Assembly (NCBI GenBank): GCA_963775625.1
Contig: CAVZJM010000006.1
Location: forward strand, 62,001-126,000
Length of the DNA: 64,000 nucleotides
Direction of reading: 5' to 3'
Origin: JAIBJN01 sp963775625
Lineage (GTDB): Bacteria; Actinomycetota; Thermoleophilia; Gaiellales; Gaiellaceae
Part shown: piece by piece, positions 34,950 through 43,888 of the stretch
Numbering within the stretch: the stretch's first letter is position 1
Layout: each line of letters starts with the position of its first letter
Position numbers and translations under genes: made by a program
Notes under the pieces: model-generated
Told to the model about the DNA's origin: nothing
Databases searched by the model: none
What the model saw: the letters and a program-made list of their open reading frames with translations, nothing else

Positions 34950-36136
34950 TGGCCTACGAGCCCCGGACGTCGGTGACCAAGGGCGTGACCGAATGGTTCT
35001 CGAGCCGCATCGGCGGCATCCTCGTCCCGATCGCCGCGACCGCGCTCGCCTTCCTGATCGGCGGCCTCGTTGTCGCGATCACGGGGAACAACCCCGTGAC
35101 TGCCTACAAGGCGATCTTCGCCGGCACAGGCCTGAACTGGTTCTTCCCCTGGGTCAGTGGCGAGACTCGCGAGGCGGCGGCGAACGACCTTCAGCAGACG
35201 CTCATCCTCATGGCTCCGCTGATCCTGACGGGGCTCGCGGTCGCCTTCGCCTTCCGCTGCGGCCTCTTCAACATCGGTGGCCAGGGCCAGTACTGGGTCG
35301 GCTTCAGCGCCGCGCTCTACGTCGGGACGCACCTGGAGGGACTGCCGCGCCCTCTGCACGTCTTCCTGGCGATCGCGGCGTCCATCGCCGCCGGTGCGAT
35401 CTGGGGCGGGATCGCGGGGCTCCTGAAGGCAACCACGGGCGCCCACGAGGTGATCACGACGATCATGCTCAACTGGATCGCCATCTTCGGGGGCACCTAT
35501 CTCTACGAGATCGGTGGTCCCTTACAGGGGCCGCAGGAGTCGATCCCGCGCTCGGACGAGGTGTTCGAGTCGGCCGAGCTGTGGCCGATCTGGGGAAGCC
35601 TGCCGGCGCTCCACGCGGGAATCTTCATCGCGCTCGCCGCGCTCGTCGTCTACTCCCTGATCCTCAACCGGACGACGCTCGGGTTCGAGGTCCGCGCCGT
35701 CGGCTTCAACCCGGAGGCCGCCCGCTACAGCGGCATCTCGGTCGGGAAGAACTACTTCCTCGCGCTCGCCATCGCCGGCGCCTTCGCCGGCCTCGCCGGG
35801 TCGGTCGACCTGCTCGGCTTCAAGTTCAGCGTCGACGTGGGCGACTACGGCACGAACTTCATCGCCTTCACGGGGATCGCCGTCGCCCTGCTGGGCCGCA
35901 CCCGAGCCGTCGGCATCCTCTTCGCAGCCCTGCTCTTCGCCGCGCTCGAGGTCGGCACGTCGACGCGACAGCTCGATCCCGAGGTGTTCGAGCCGGCGCT
36001 CGCCGTCGACCTGGCGACGATGATCCAGGCGCTCGTCATCTTCTTCGTCGGCGCCGAGCTCCTGATCGTGTACATCTGGCAGGCGAGGAGGCTCCTCCGC
36101 CGGGGGTCGTCCGCCCAGCCGGAGACGGCTCCATGA
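34949..36136 (+). CDS. ABC transporter permease 1, nucleoside-type
   Basis: 395 residues with about nine hydrophobic helices and the BPD_transp_2 pattern NIGGQGQYWVGF near residue 110. The start overlaps the ATPase stop (TGATG). It forms the membrane channel with the next gene product. The NupP/YufP-type subunits of nucleoside importers have the same layout. Confidence 0.92.
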
Positions 36137-37353
36137 GCACCGAGTCCCGAGCCGCGACCGCCACCGACTGGGTGCGCAAGCTCACCGAGCCGCGGACGAT
36201 CGCGATCCTGGGCGTCGCCGCCGGCATCCTCGCGTTCTGGTTCGCGCTGCCCCCGTGGACCCTCCGCTCGATCGGGGCTCCTGTCGCCGCCGGCTTCGTC
36301 GCGCTCGCGTGCGGCGTCGCGGCCGTCCCGCGCGGCGAGCGCAAGCTGGGCTGGTGGGCGATCGGCCTCGGCATCGGCGGCACGCTCGGCGCTATCTGGC
36401 TGCAGACGAAGGACGCCGACACCCTCGACAGCATCCTCACGACCGGCGTGATCGCCGCGACGCTCCGCTTCGCGACGCCGCTCGCCTTCGCGGCGATCGG
36501 CGGGATCTTCTCCGAGCGCTCCGGCGTCGTGAACATCGGCCTCGAGGGGATGATGCTCATGGGCGCGTTCTTCGCCGTCTGGGGCTCGGTCTGGAGCGGC
36601 AGCTGGGTGGTGGGCCTCCTGATGGCGATGCTGTTCGGCGGGCTGCTCGCGCTCGTCCACGCCATCTTCTGCATCCACCTCCAGGCAGACCAGATCGTGA
36701 GCGGCTTCGCGGTCAACTTCCTTGCACTCGGCCTCACGGGCTTCCTCTACAGCTCGATCTACCCGGGAGGCATCGACGAGGACGTCTCGCGCGTCCCGGA
36801 CGTCGAGCTCGACTTCCTCGCCGACATCCCGCTCGTCGGCGACTTCCTCTACGGCGTGTTCGGATCGCTGAACCTGCTCGTCTGGCTGATGTTCGCCGTG
36901 GTCATCCTCGCGTACGTCGTCCTCTTCAAGACGCCGATCGGCCTCCGGATCCGCTCCGTGGGCGAGCATCCGCGGGCCGCCGACACCGTCGGGATCTCGG
37001 TCTACCGGGTCCGCTACGCCTCGGTCGTGACCTCCGGGATGCTGGCGGCGCTCGGGGGCGCGTTCCTCTCGATCGGCTTCGTCGGCACCTTCACGGAGAA
37101 CATGACGGCCGGGCGCGGCTACATCGCACTCGCCGCGGTGATCTTCGGCAAATGGCTGCCGGGCTGGGCCTTCGCCGCCACGCTCCTCTTCGGCTTCGGC
37201 TTCGCCATCTCCATCCCGCTCCAGCGTGAGGCGGGCATCTCGGAGAACCTGATCTCCACGCTTCCGTACGTCCTCACGCTCGTCGCGCTCGTCGGCCTGA
37301 TCGGCCGCTCGATCCCACCGGCGGCGGTCGGACGCCCGTACGTCAAGGGATAG
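36133..37353 (+). CDS. ABC transporter permease 2, nucleoside-type
   Basis: 406 residues with about ten hydrophobic helices and the pattern VVNIGLEGMMLMGAFFAVWG near residue 135, the mark of the second permease (NupQ/YufQ-like). The ATGA overlap with permease 1 shows coupling. An extra pair of N-terminal helices precedes the standard domain. Confidence 0.92.
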   Translation: MSTESRAATATDWVRKLTEPRTIAILGVAAGILAFWFALPPWTLRSIGAPVAAGFVALACGVAAVPRGERKLGWWAIGLGIGGTLGAIWLQTKDADTLDSILTTGVIAATLRFATPLAFAAIGGIFSERSGVVNIGLEGMMLMGAFFAVWGSVWSGSWVVGLLMAMLFGGLLALVHAIFCIHLQADQIVSGFAVNFLALGLTGFLYSSIYPGGIDEDVSRVPDVELDFLADIPLVGDFLYGVFGSLNLLVWLMFAVVILAYVVLFKTPIGLRIRSVGEHPRAADTVGISVYRVRYASVVTSGMLAALGGAFLSIGFVGTFTENMTAGRGYIALAAVIFGKWLPGWAFAATLLFGFGFAISIPLQREAGISENLISTLPYVLTLVALVGLIGRSIPPAAVGRPYVKG

Positions 37354-37365
37354 GCTCACACCCCG

Positions 37366-37692
37366 ATGCGGAACACCAAGGCCGTCTGGGCGCTGGTGAC
37401 GGCGCTCCTCGCGCTCGCCGCACTGGGTGGAGCCGTCTACGCCGCGCGCTACTACAACGAGGTACGGCTCATGGACGCCGTGATCGCGGTGCCGCTCGCC
37501 TTCGGGTTCTCGCTCGCGGCGGTGATCCTGAGCCGGCGCGCCCGAGCCGAGCACCAGCGGACTCTGGGGAGGAGCGGCAGCCGGTTCTTCGTCGGCCTCG
37601 TGCGCGTTCTCGCAGCGATCGCGTTCATCCTCGCGGTCACCGCTGCGCTGGCCCTGGCCGTCTTCGCCGTGCTCGTGCTGGTGTTCGAGTAG
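37366..37692 (+). CDS. Small membrane protein
   Basis: 108 residues with three hydrophobic segments (around residues 5-25, 38-55 and 75-105) and a basic loop RRARAEHQRTLGRSGSRF. Not recognised; probably an integral membrane protein. A TAGGCT hexamer 9 bases upstream and the lack of a ribosome-binding site suggest a separate leaderless message, although it follows the permease by only 12 bases. Confidence 0.65.
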   Translation: MRNTKAVWALVTALLALAALGGAVYAARYYNEVRLMDAVIAVPLAFGFSLAAVILSRRARAEHQRTLGRSGSRFFVGLVRVLAAIAFILAVTAALALAVFAVLVLVFE

Positions 37693-37725
37693 AACTGCCA
37701 AACCAGCAGCGCACGGCGCCATCGC

Positions 37726-37731
37726 TACAAT
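37726..37731 (+). promoter_or_regulatory. Putative -10 box for the rodZ-like gene
   Basis: TACAAT lies 9 bases before the GTG at 37741. This predicts a leader of zero to three bases. Confidence 0.5.
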
Positions 37732-37740
37732 CCGGGGTTC

Positions 37741-38502
37741 GTGTTCGAGATCGGCAACAGCCTGCGCGAGGCTCGTTTGCGGCAGGGTCTCGAGATTCCC
37801 CGGATCGAGACGGACACCAAGATCCGAGGGAAGTACCTCAGAGCCCTCGAGGAGGAGCAGTTCGACGTGCTCCCCGGAGACACGTACGTCAAGGGCTTCC
37901 TGCGCACGTATGCGGACTACCTCGGGCTCGACGGGCAGCTGTACCTGGACGAGTACAACTCCCGCTTTGCGGCGGCCGAGGAGATTCCCTTCGCGCAGTC
38001 GGCGACGCCTCGGAAGCGCCAGGGGCAGCGCCGGCGTGTCGAGTCGAACCTCGTCGTCGTCGCGCTCGCCGCGATCGTCGCCGTGACGGTGCTCGTCGTC
38101 GTCGGCCTGTCGGGCCTCGGCTCCGATTCCGGAGGCGAGACGCCGCTCCCGGGAACCACGACCGACTCGACGACCACGGCAGGAGAGCCGGGGGGGACGA
38201 CGGCCGGCGACGCCACCGAGACGCAGGCGCCGCGCGCCCGCCTCGTCCTCACCGCCGCGCGCGGGGACTCGTACGTCCAGGTGCGCGCCGGGGGAGTCAA
38301 CGGGAAGCTGCTCTGGGAGGGCACGCTCGAACAGGGTCAGACGCAGCGGTTCCTCAAGTACCGGCGCCTGTGGCTCGACGTGGACGATCCGCAGAACCTC
38401 GACGCCAGGCTCAACGGCGAGGCCGTGGAGGACCTTCCGACGGAGGCGGCGGTGGTCCTCGTCACCACCAACGGCATCCGCGTTCTTTCCACCGGGCTCT
38501 AG
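37741..38502 (+). CDS. RodZ-like cytoskeletal HTH membrane protein
   Basis: 253 residues. An Xre-like helix-turn-helix at the N-terminus (SLREARLRQGLEIPRIETDT) with TYVKGFLRTYADYLGLD is the RodZ pattern. One membrane segment stands near residue 105, then a Thr-rich linker and a DUF4115-like outer domain. RodZ links the MreB cytoskeleton to the wall machinery in rods. The gene leads the cinA-thpR-recA-recX run. Confidence 0.85.
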   Translation: MFEIGNSLREARLRQGLEIPRIETDTKIRGKYLRALEEEQFDVLPGDTYVKGFLRTYADYLGLDGQLYLDEYNSRFAAAEEIPFAQSATPRKRQGQRRRVESNLVVVALAAIVAVTVLVVVGLSGLGSDSGGETPLPGTTTDSTTTAGEPGGTTAGDATETQAPRARLVLTAARGDSYVQVRAGGVNGKLLWEGTLEQGQTQRFLKYRRLWLDVDDPQNLDARLNGEAVEDLPTEAAVVLVTTNGIRVLSTGL

Positions 38503-38512
38503 GAGCTCGAAG

Positions 38513-39763
38513 TTGGCAACCGGCCCGCGCGTCGTCGTGGTCCTCACGGGCAGCGAGCTTGCGCGCGGCGACAAGGCGGATGCCAACGGGGCCTTCATCG
38601 CGCGCCAGCTGACGTCTCTCGGGCTCGAGCCGGCCCGGATCCTGATCGTCGGCGACGATCCCGCCGAGCTCGAGGAGGCCGTGCGCGAGGGCCTCGAGGC
38701 GGACGTCTGCGTGCTCTCGGGCGGCCTCGGGCCGACACACGACGACCGCACTGTCGAGACGCTCGCGCGGGTCGCCGGGCGGGAGCTGCGTGTGGACGAC
38801 GAGCTCGCCCGCGAGATCGAGGCGGTCTCGCGGGCGGTCGCCGAGCGGCTGGGGCGACCGTACGCCGACTTCGCCGCCGGCGTCCGCAAGCAGGCATCCC
38901 TCCCCGACGGAGCGGTTTCGCTCGGGCTCGCAGGAACGGCGCCGGCCGTCCTCCTCGCGCGGGAGGGCCGGGTCGCGGTCGCCCTCCCCGGGCCGCCCGG
39001 CGAGCTGCGGAGGCTCTGGCCGCGGGTGGTCGAGTCCGAGGCGCTCCGCAGCCTGCTCGCGCGCGCTGACGCGCCTCGCCACCGGATCCTCCGCTTCTTC
39101 GGCCCGAGCGAGTCCGCAGTGGCCCGCGCCCTCGAGGAGGCGGGCGGGGAGGGGGACGGGCTCGAGGTGACCGTCTGCGCCCACGATCTGGAGATCCGGG
39201 TCGACCTCCTGACCCGTACGGGGGCCAAAGAGCGCGGAGACCGGCTCGAGAACGCCCTCCGCACGCGCTTCGCCGACGACTTCTTCGCCGACGACGAGCG
39301 GCCGGTCGCAGAGCTCGTGCTCGACCGCTGCCGCGCTCTCGGGCTTCGACTCGCCACCGCCGAGTCGTGCACCGGCGGGCTCGTCGGCGCACGGGTGACC
39401 GACGTCCCGGGCGCGAGCGACGTGTATGCCGGCGGTGTGATCGCGTACTCGAACGCGATCAAGGAGCGCCGGCTGAGCGTCCCGGCCGCCGTCCTGGAGC
39501 GCCACGGTGCCGTCTCCGCGGAGGCCGCAGACGCGATGGCCCAGGGTGCCCGCATCGAGCTCGGGGCCGACGTCGCCCTCGCCGTGACGGGTATCGCCGG
39601 ACCGGACGGAGGGAGGCCGGAGAAGCCCGTGGGCCTCGTCTACGTCGCCGCCGTGACGCCGGCCGGCGGCTCGACGGAGCGTTTCCTCTTCTCGGGCGAT
39701 CGCGAGGCGGTGCGGGCCCGTGCCACGGCGCAGTCTCTCCACACGCTCAGGCGGCTCTTGTGA
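38513..39763 (+). CDS. cinA: CinA family protein (competence/damage-inducible, nicotinamide-nucleotide amidase)
   Basis: 416 residues. The N-terminal MoCF-like domain has VVVLTGSELARGDKADANG and the C-terminal PncC domain has ATAESCTGGLVGARVTDVPG and GIAGPDGGRPEKPVGLVY. CinA acts in NMN deamidation and NAD salvage, and the cinA-recA linkage is common. The TTG start has AGGAG 8 bases upstream and follows rodZ by 10 bases. Confidence 0.92.
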   Translation: MATGPRVVVVLTGSELARGDKADANGAFIARQLTSLGLEPARILIVGDDPAELEEAVREGLEADVCVLSGGLGPTHDDRTVETLARVAGRELRVDDELAREIEAVSRAVAERLGRPYADFAAGVRKQASLPDGAVSLGLAGTAPAVLLAREGRVAVALPGPPGELRRLWPRVVESEALRSLLARADAPRHRILRFFGPSESAVARALEEAGGEGDGLEVTVCAHDLEIRVDLLTRTGAKERGDRLENALRTRFADDFFADDERPVAELVLDRCRALGLRLATAESCTGGLVGARVTDVPGASDVYAGGVIAYSNAIKERRLSVPAAVLERHGAVSAEAADAMAQGARIELGADVALAVTGIAGPDGGRPEKPVGLVYVAAVTPAGGSTERFLFSGDREAVRARATAQSLHTLRRLL

Positions 39764-39782
39764 CGTTCCGAGACACACGGGC

Positions 39783-40343
39783 GTGACCGAGCCCGGTAGC
39801 GTCGAGGGAGATGCGCGACTTCGCCTCTTCGCCGCACTCACGCTGCCGCCGGCCGCTATCGAGCGCCTGGTCGCCTGGCAGGCAACGGAGCTCGCCGGGC
39901 TCGACGGGACGCGCCTCGTGCCGCCGGAGAATCTCCACGTCACGCTGGCCTTCCTCGGCTCGAGGCCGGCCGCTGACGCCGACGGCATCCTCCACGTCCT
40001 GCGCGAGGCCGCACGGACGGCCGAGCGACCGGTGCTCACGGTCTCCCGCTACCGCGAGACACGGAGCGTCGGCATGGTCGTCCTGGACGACGAGCACGGA
40101 CATGCGACCGGTCTCGCCGCAGTCGTCGCGGAAGGCCTCGAGCGTCTCGGCGCCTACCGGCGAGAGGCTCGCAGGTGGCTCCCGCACGTGACCGTCCTCC
40201 GTTTCCGCCGGCCGCCGGGCGCCCGGCCCGCGCGTCCGGACCTCGGGCCGGTCAGTCCGTCCGAGGTGGCTCTCTATCATTCGGTGCTGCGGCCGACCGG
40301 GGCGCAGTACGAGATTCTCCAATCGGTTCCTCTGGGAGGTTGA
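39783..40343 (+). CDS. thpR: RNA 2',3'-cyclic phosphodiesterase
   Basis: 186 residues from the GTG at 39783. The two HxTx motifs of the 2H phosphoesterase family are HVTLAFLG near residue 50 and HVTVLRF near residue 130. Such enzymes open 2',3'-cyclic phosphates and are named for 2'-5' RNA ligase activity seen in vitro. The gene lies between cinA and recA, as in many Gram-positive genomes. Confidence 0.9.
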   Translation: MTEPGSVEGDARLRLFAALTLPPAAIERLVAWQATELAGLDGTRLVPPENLHVTLAFLGSRPAADADGILHVLREAARTAERPVLTVSRYRETRSVGMVVLDDEHGHATGLAAVVAEGLERLGAYRREARRWLPHVTVLRFRRPPGARPARPDLGPVSPSEVALYHSVLRPTGAQYEILQSVPLGG

Positions 40344-40347
40344 CACC

Positions 40348-41457
40348 GTGACCGACTCCACACGCGAACACGCCCTCGACGCCGCGCTGAGCCAGATCGA
40401 GCGAGCCTACGGCAAGGGCTCGGTCATGAAGATGAGCGACCAGGCGCAGGTGTCCATCCCGTCCATCTCCACGGGCGCGCTCTCGCTGGACGTCGCTCTC
40501 GGCATCGGCGGCCTGCCGCGCGGCCGGGTCGTCGAGATCTTCGGCCCGGAGTCCTCGGGCAAGACGACGCTCGTCTACCACGTGCTCGCGGAGGCGCAGC
40601 GACGCGGCGGCATCTGCGCCTTCATCGACGCCGAGCACGCAATGGACCCGGCGTACGCGCGCCGCATCGGCGTGAACATCGACGACCTCCTCGTCTCGCA
40701 GCCCGACAACGGAGAGCAGGCGCTCGAGATCGCCGAGCTCCTCATTCGCAGCGGCGCGCTCGACGTCGTCGCGGTCGACTCCGTGGCCGCCCTCACCCCG
40801 AAGGCGGAGATCGAGGGCGAGATGGGGGACAGCCACGTCGGCCTGCAGGCGCGGCTCATGAGCCAGGCGCTCCGCAAGCTCGCGGGCACGCTCAACCGAA
40901 CCGGCACCGTGGCCCTCTTCACCAACCAGCTCCGCGAGAAGATCGGGGTCATGTTCGGCAGCCCGGAGACGACGCCCGGAGGCCGCGCGCTCAAGTTCTA
41001 CTCGTCGGTCCGCCTCGACATGCGGCGCATCGAGACCCTGAAGGAAGGCGTCGAGGCGATCGGGAACCGCGTCCGCGTCAAGGTGGTCAAGAACAAGGTG
41101 GCGCCGCCCTTCAAGCAGGCCGAGTTCGACGTCATCTACGGCGAGGGCATCTCCTGGGAGGGCAGCGTCCTCGACGTCGGCCTCGAGCGGAAGCTCGTGC
41201 AGAAGTCCGGCTCGTACTTCAGCTTCGCCGACGAGCGGCTCGGGCAGGGCCGCCAGAACGCCACCGCGTTCCTCAAGGAGCACCCGGACGTCACCGACGG
41301 GATCCTCCGCGCCGTCCAGGGAGAGCTCGGCCCGGACGCCGTCGTGTCCTCGCGCCTTCTCCCGGTGGACGAGGGGGCGAAGGCCGCGCGCGCCACGACC
41401 GCCGACGTCGACGCCGAGGTCGAGGCGGAAGCCGAGACGGCCGTTTCGGCGGCCTAA
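40348..41457 (+). CDS. recA: Recombinase RecA
   Basis: 369 residues, no intein. Walker A is GPESSGKTT, and ALDVVAVDSVAALTPKAEIEGE and the L2 loop region FTNQLREKIGVMFGSPETTPGG are unmistakable. The C-terminal tail is rich in Glu and Ala. A GGGAGGT site precedes the GTG. RecA drives homologous recombination and SOS induction; no LexA-type box was recognised upstream. Confidence 0.98.
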   Translation: MTDSTREHALDAALSQIERAYGKGSVMKMSDQAQVSIPSISTGALSLDVALGIGGLPRGRVVEIFGPESSGKTTLVYHVLAEAQRRGGICAFIDAEHAMDPAYARRIGVNIDDLLVSQPDNGEQALEIAELLIRSGALDVVAVDSVAALTPKAEIEGEMGDSHVGLQARLMSQALRKLAGTLNRTGTVALFTNQLREKIGVMFGSPETTPGGRALKFYSSVRLDMRRIETLKEGVEAIGNRVRVKVVKNKVAPPFKQAEFDVIYGEGISWEGSVLDVGLERKLVQKSGSYFSFADERLGQGRQNATAFLKEHPDVTDGILRAVQGELGPDAVVSSRLLPVDEGAKAARATTADVDAEVEAEAETAVSAA

Positions 41458-41465
41458 CTCCGGAC

Positions 41466-42062
41466 GTGGGGGAGAGGCCCCCGACGCTGACTGCCGTCCG
41501 GCGCGCGCGCGCGGGACGGGTGGAGTTGGAGGTCGACGGGCGCCGTTGGCGAGTCGTCCCCGACGAGGTAGTTCTCCGCTGCGGGCTCGCCCCAGGTGTC
41601 GAGCTCGACCGGCCGCGCCTGCGGATGCTCCGTCGCGAGCTTCTGCGGGCCGAGGCGCTCGGAGTCGCCGTGCGGACGGTGGCGCGCCGCGACGTCTCGA
41701 CCCGGCGCCTCCGCGAACGCCTCGCGGCGCGTGGCGTCCGGGCGGACGCCGCCGCGGGCGCGGTGGCGAGGCTGACCGCCTCGGGCGTGGTCGACGACAC
41801 CAGGACGGCAGCGAGCCGCGCCACCTCGCTCGCAGGGCGAGGCTGGGGCGACGCCGCCGTCGCCTCGCGGCTCGCCGGAGAGGGATTCGACGCCGCAGAC
41901 GTGCGGGCCGCGATCGCCGAGCTTCGCCCCGAGCGCGAGCGCGCGACCGCGCTCGCGGGCACCGCCGGCAGCATGCGCGCGGCGTGGACCCTCCTCGCGC
42001 GGCGTGGGTTTTCCGCGGAAACGGCCGAGGACGTGGTCGGCGTGCTGGACGCTGACCGCTGA
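41466..42062 (+). CDS. recX: Regulatory protein RecX
   Basis: 198 residues. The core of three-helix repeats is seen in DVSTRRLRERLAARGV, GVVDDTRTAASRATSLAGRGWG and GFSAETAEDVVGVLD. RecX binds RecA filaments and limits RecA activity. The GTG start is 8 bases after recA, so they are co-transcribed. The N-terminal ~55 residues have an extra beta-rich segment, as in other actinobacterial RecX. Confidence 0.88.
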   Translation: MGERPPTLTAVRRARAGRVELEVDGRRWRVVPDEVVLRCGLAPGVELDRPRLRMLRRELLRAEALGVAVRTVARRDVSTRRLRERLAARGVRADAAAGAVARLTASGVVDDTRTAASRATSLAGRGWGDAAVASRLAGEGFDAADVRAAIAELRPERERATALAGTAGSMRAAWTLLARRGFSAETAEDVVGVLDADR

Positions 42063-42288
42063 CGACGGTTACCATACGGACACCTCAAGCATGAATTGCC
42101 TGCATCGGAACGGCTTCTCGCCGAATCGGACCAACACGACACGACCTTGGACGCTCAACACGAAACGGCCCGCAGCACCCTGGTGAGAGGAGGGCCTCGA
42201 GCGGAGCCCTAATCCGCTGCGAGGCGCCTGCGGGGCGCCGATTCACCGAACCGCCGTTCCTACGGGCTCGACCACGTAGGAGCGAGCA
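42063..42288 (+). promoter_or_regulatory. Long leader before RNase Y with possible leader peptide
   Basis: TACCAT at 42070-42075 could be a -10 box, giving a ~200-base leader. A short ORF of 31 codons (42091-42186) follows, lower in GC than the surroundings, then possible hairpins: GCGGA (42201-42205) with TCCGC (42213-42217) and GGCGCC (42223-42228) with GGCGCC (42234-42239). A GGAG ribosome-binding site precedes the rny ATG. The leader may control RNase Y level; this is inference. Confidence 0.4.
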
Positions 42289-43827
42289 ATGGCAACTTCC
42301 ATCGGCCTCCTGATCCTCGGGATCGTGCTCGGCGTGCTCGCCGGCGCCCTTCTCGGGACGCGAACCCTCGTCTCACGCCGCGCCGCCGCGGCCGAGGCCG
42401 AGCGCGAGCGAGTCACCGCCGAGGCCGTCCGCGCCGCCGAGGCGGTCCGCCGCGAGGCCCAGGTCGAAGCGAGAGAGCAGGCGCTCAAGCTCCGGGCCGA
42501 CGTCGAGCAGGAGCTGAAGGACAAGCGCGCCGAGATCGCCAAGATCGAAGAGCGTGTGATCACCAAGGAGGAGGAGATCGACGGCAAGCTCACCGAGACG
42601 GAGCGGCGGGAGCAGGGCCTCCTCGACCGGGAAGGGCACCTGAAGCAGCTCCAGGAGGACACGAAGGCGGCCAAGGACGACCAGCTCCGCGAGCTCGAGC
42701 GGATCTCCAGCCTCACGGTGGAGGAGGCGAAGAGACAGGTGCTCGAGCGCTCGGAGGAGCTCGTCCGGCACGACCTCGCGCGCATGGTGCGCCAGCTCGA
42801 GGAGGAGGCACGCGGAGATGCCAGGCGCCGGGCGAGGAACCTCGTCGCCGATGCCCTCCAGCGAGTCGCGGCGAGCCATGCGGCCGAGACGACCGTCTCG
42901 ATCGTCGAGCTCCCCTCCGACGACATGAAGGGACGGATCATCGGCCGCGAAGGGCGGAACATCCGCGCCCTCGAGAACCTCACCGGGGTCGATTTCATCA
43001 TCGACGACACGCCGCAAGCGGTGGTGCTCTCCTCCTTCGACGGCGTGCGCCGCGAGGTGGCCAAGCTCACGCTGGCGAAGCTCGTCGAGGACGGGCGCAT
43101 CCACCCGTCCCGGATCGAGGAGATGTACTACCGCTCGAAGGCGGAGATCGAGGACCACATCCGCCAGGCCGGTGAGCAGGCCGTGTTCGAGGCGAACTGC
43201 GGCAAGATGGACGAGGAGCTCGTCAAGGTCCTCGGCCGCCTTCGCTACCGCACCAGCTACGGCCAGAACATCCTCAAGCACTCGCTCGAGTGCGTCCACC
43301 TCGCAGGCGTGATGGCCGCCGAGCTGGGGGCGAGCGTGAAGACGGCGAAGCGGGCGGCGCTCCTCCACGACCTCGGCAAGGCCATGACGCACGAGGTCGA
43401 GGGGTCGCACGCAGCGATCTCTGCACAGTGGGCGAAGCGCTACGGCGAGTCCCAGCACGTCGTCCACGCGGTCGAGGCGCACCACTACGAGGTGCAGCCA
43501 CAGACGGTCGAGGCCGTGCTCGTCATCGCCGCCGACGCGATCTCGGCGTCGCGGCCGGGCGCTCGCGGCGAGAGCCTCGAGCACTACATCAAGCGGCTCG
43601 AGAACCTGGAGAAGATCGCCTCCGAGAAGAAGGGCGTCGAGCGCGTCTACGCGCTCCAGGCGGGGCGCGAGATTCGCGTGATGGTGAAGCCGACCGACAT
43701 CGACGACGATGCCGCTGTCCTCCTCTCGCTCGAGATCGCCAGGGAGATCGAGGAGCAGCTCGAGTACCCGGGCCAGATCAAGGTCACGGTCATCCGCGAG
43801 AGCCGCGCCGTCGAGTTCGCCAAGTAG
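42289..43827 (+). CDS. rny: Ribonuclease Y
   Basis: 512 residues. One N-terminal membrane helix is followed by a long coiled coil rich in Glu, Arg and Lys (to about residue 200), a KH domain (GRIIGREGRNIRALENLTGVDF) and an HD domain with LLHDLGKAMTHE near residue 360. RNase Y cuts mRNA at the membrane and starts bulk decay, together with RNase J and PNPase encoded nearby. Confidence 0.96.
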   Translation: MATSIGLLILGIVLGVLAGALLGTRTLVSRRAAAAEAERERVTAEAVRAAEAVRREAQVEAREQALKLRADVEQELKDKRAEIAKIEERVITKEEEIDGKLTETERREQGLLDREGHLKQLQEDTKAAKDDQLRELERISSLTVEEAKRQVLERSEELVRHDLARMVRQLEEEARGDARRRARNLVADALQRVAASHAAETTVSIVELPSDDMKGRIIGREGRNIRALENLTGVDFIIDDTPQAVVLSSFDGVRREVAKLTLAKLVEDGRIHPSRIEEMYYRSKAEIEDHIRQAGEQAVFEANCGKMDEELVKVLGRLRYRTSYGQNILKHSLECVHLAGVMAAELGASVKTAKRAALLHDLGKAMTHEVEGSHAAISAQWAKRYGESQHVVHAVEAHHYEVQPQTVEAVLVIAADAISASRPGARGESLEHYIKRLENLEKIASEKKGVERVYALQAGREIRVMVKPTDIDDDAAVLLSLEIAREIEEQLEYPGQIKVTVIRESRAVEFAK

Positions 43828-43876
43828 GCGGCTCGACGGCGCGGCCCTGGACGGACAAGACCGTTCGCGACGCCGC

Positions 43877-43882
43877 TAGATT
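43877..43882 (+). promoter_or_regulatory. Putative -10 box for miaB
   Basis: TAGATT stands 6 bases before the GTG at 43889, with no ribosome-binding site. It predicts a leaderless miaB message. Confidence 0.5.
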
Positions 43883-43888
43883 GTCCCC

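Noticed and set aside
35845..39555. Open frame of 1236 codons on the minus strand
   Set aside because: It lies antisense to six well-supported genes, has no domain and is very rich in Arg, Ser, Ala, Glu and Asp. Long antisense frames are expected at this GC content.
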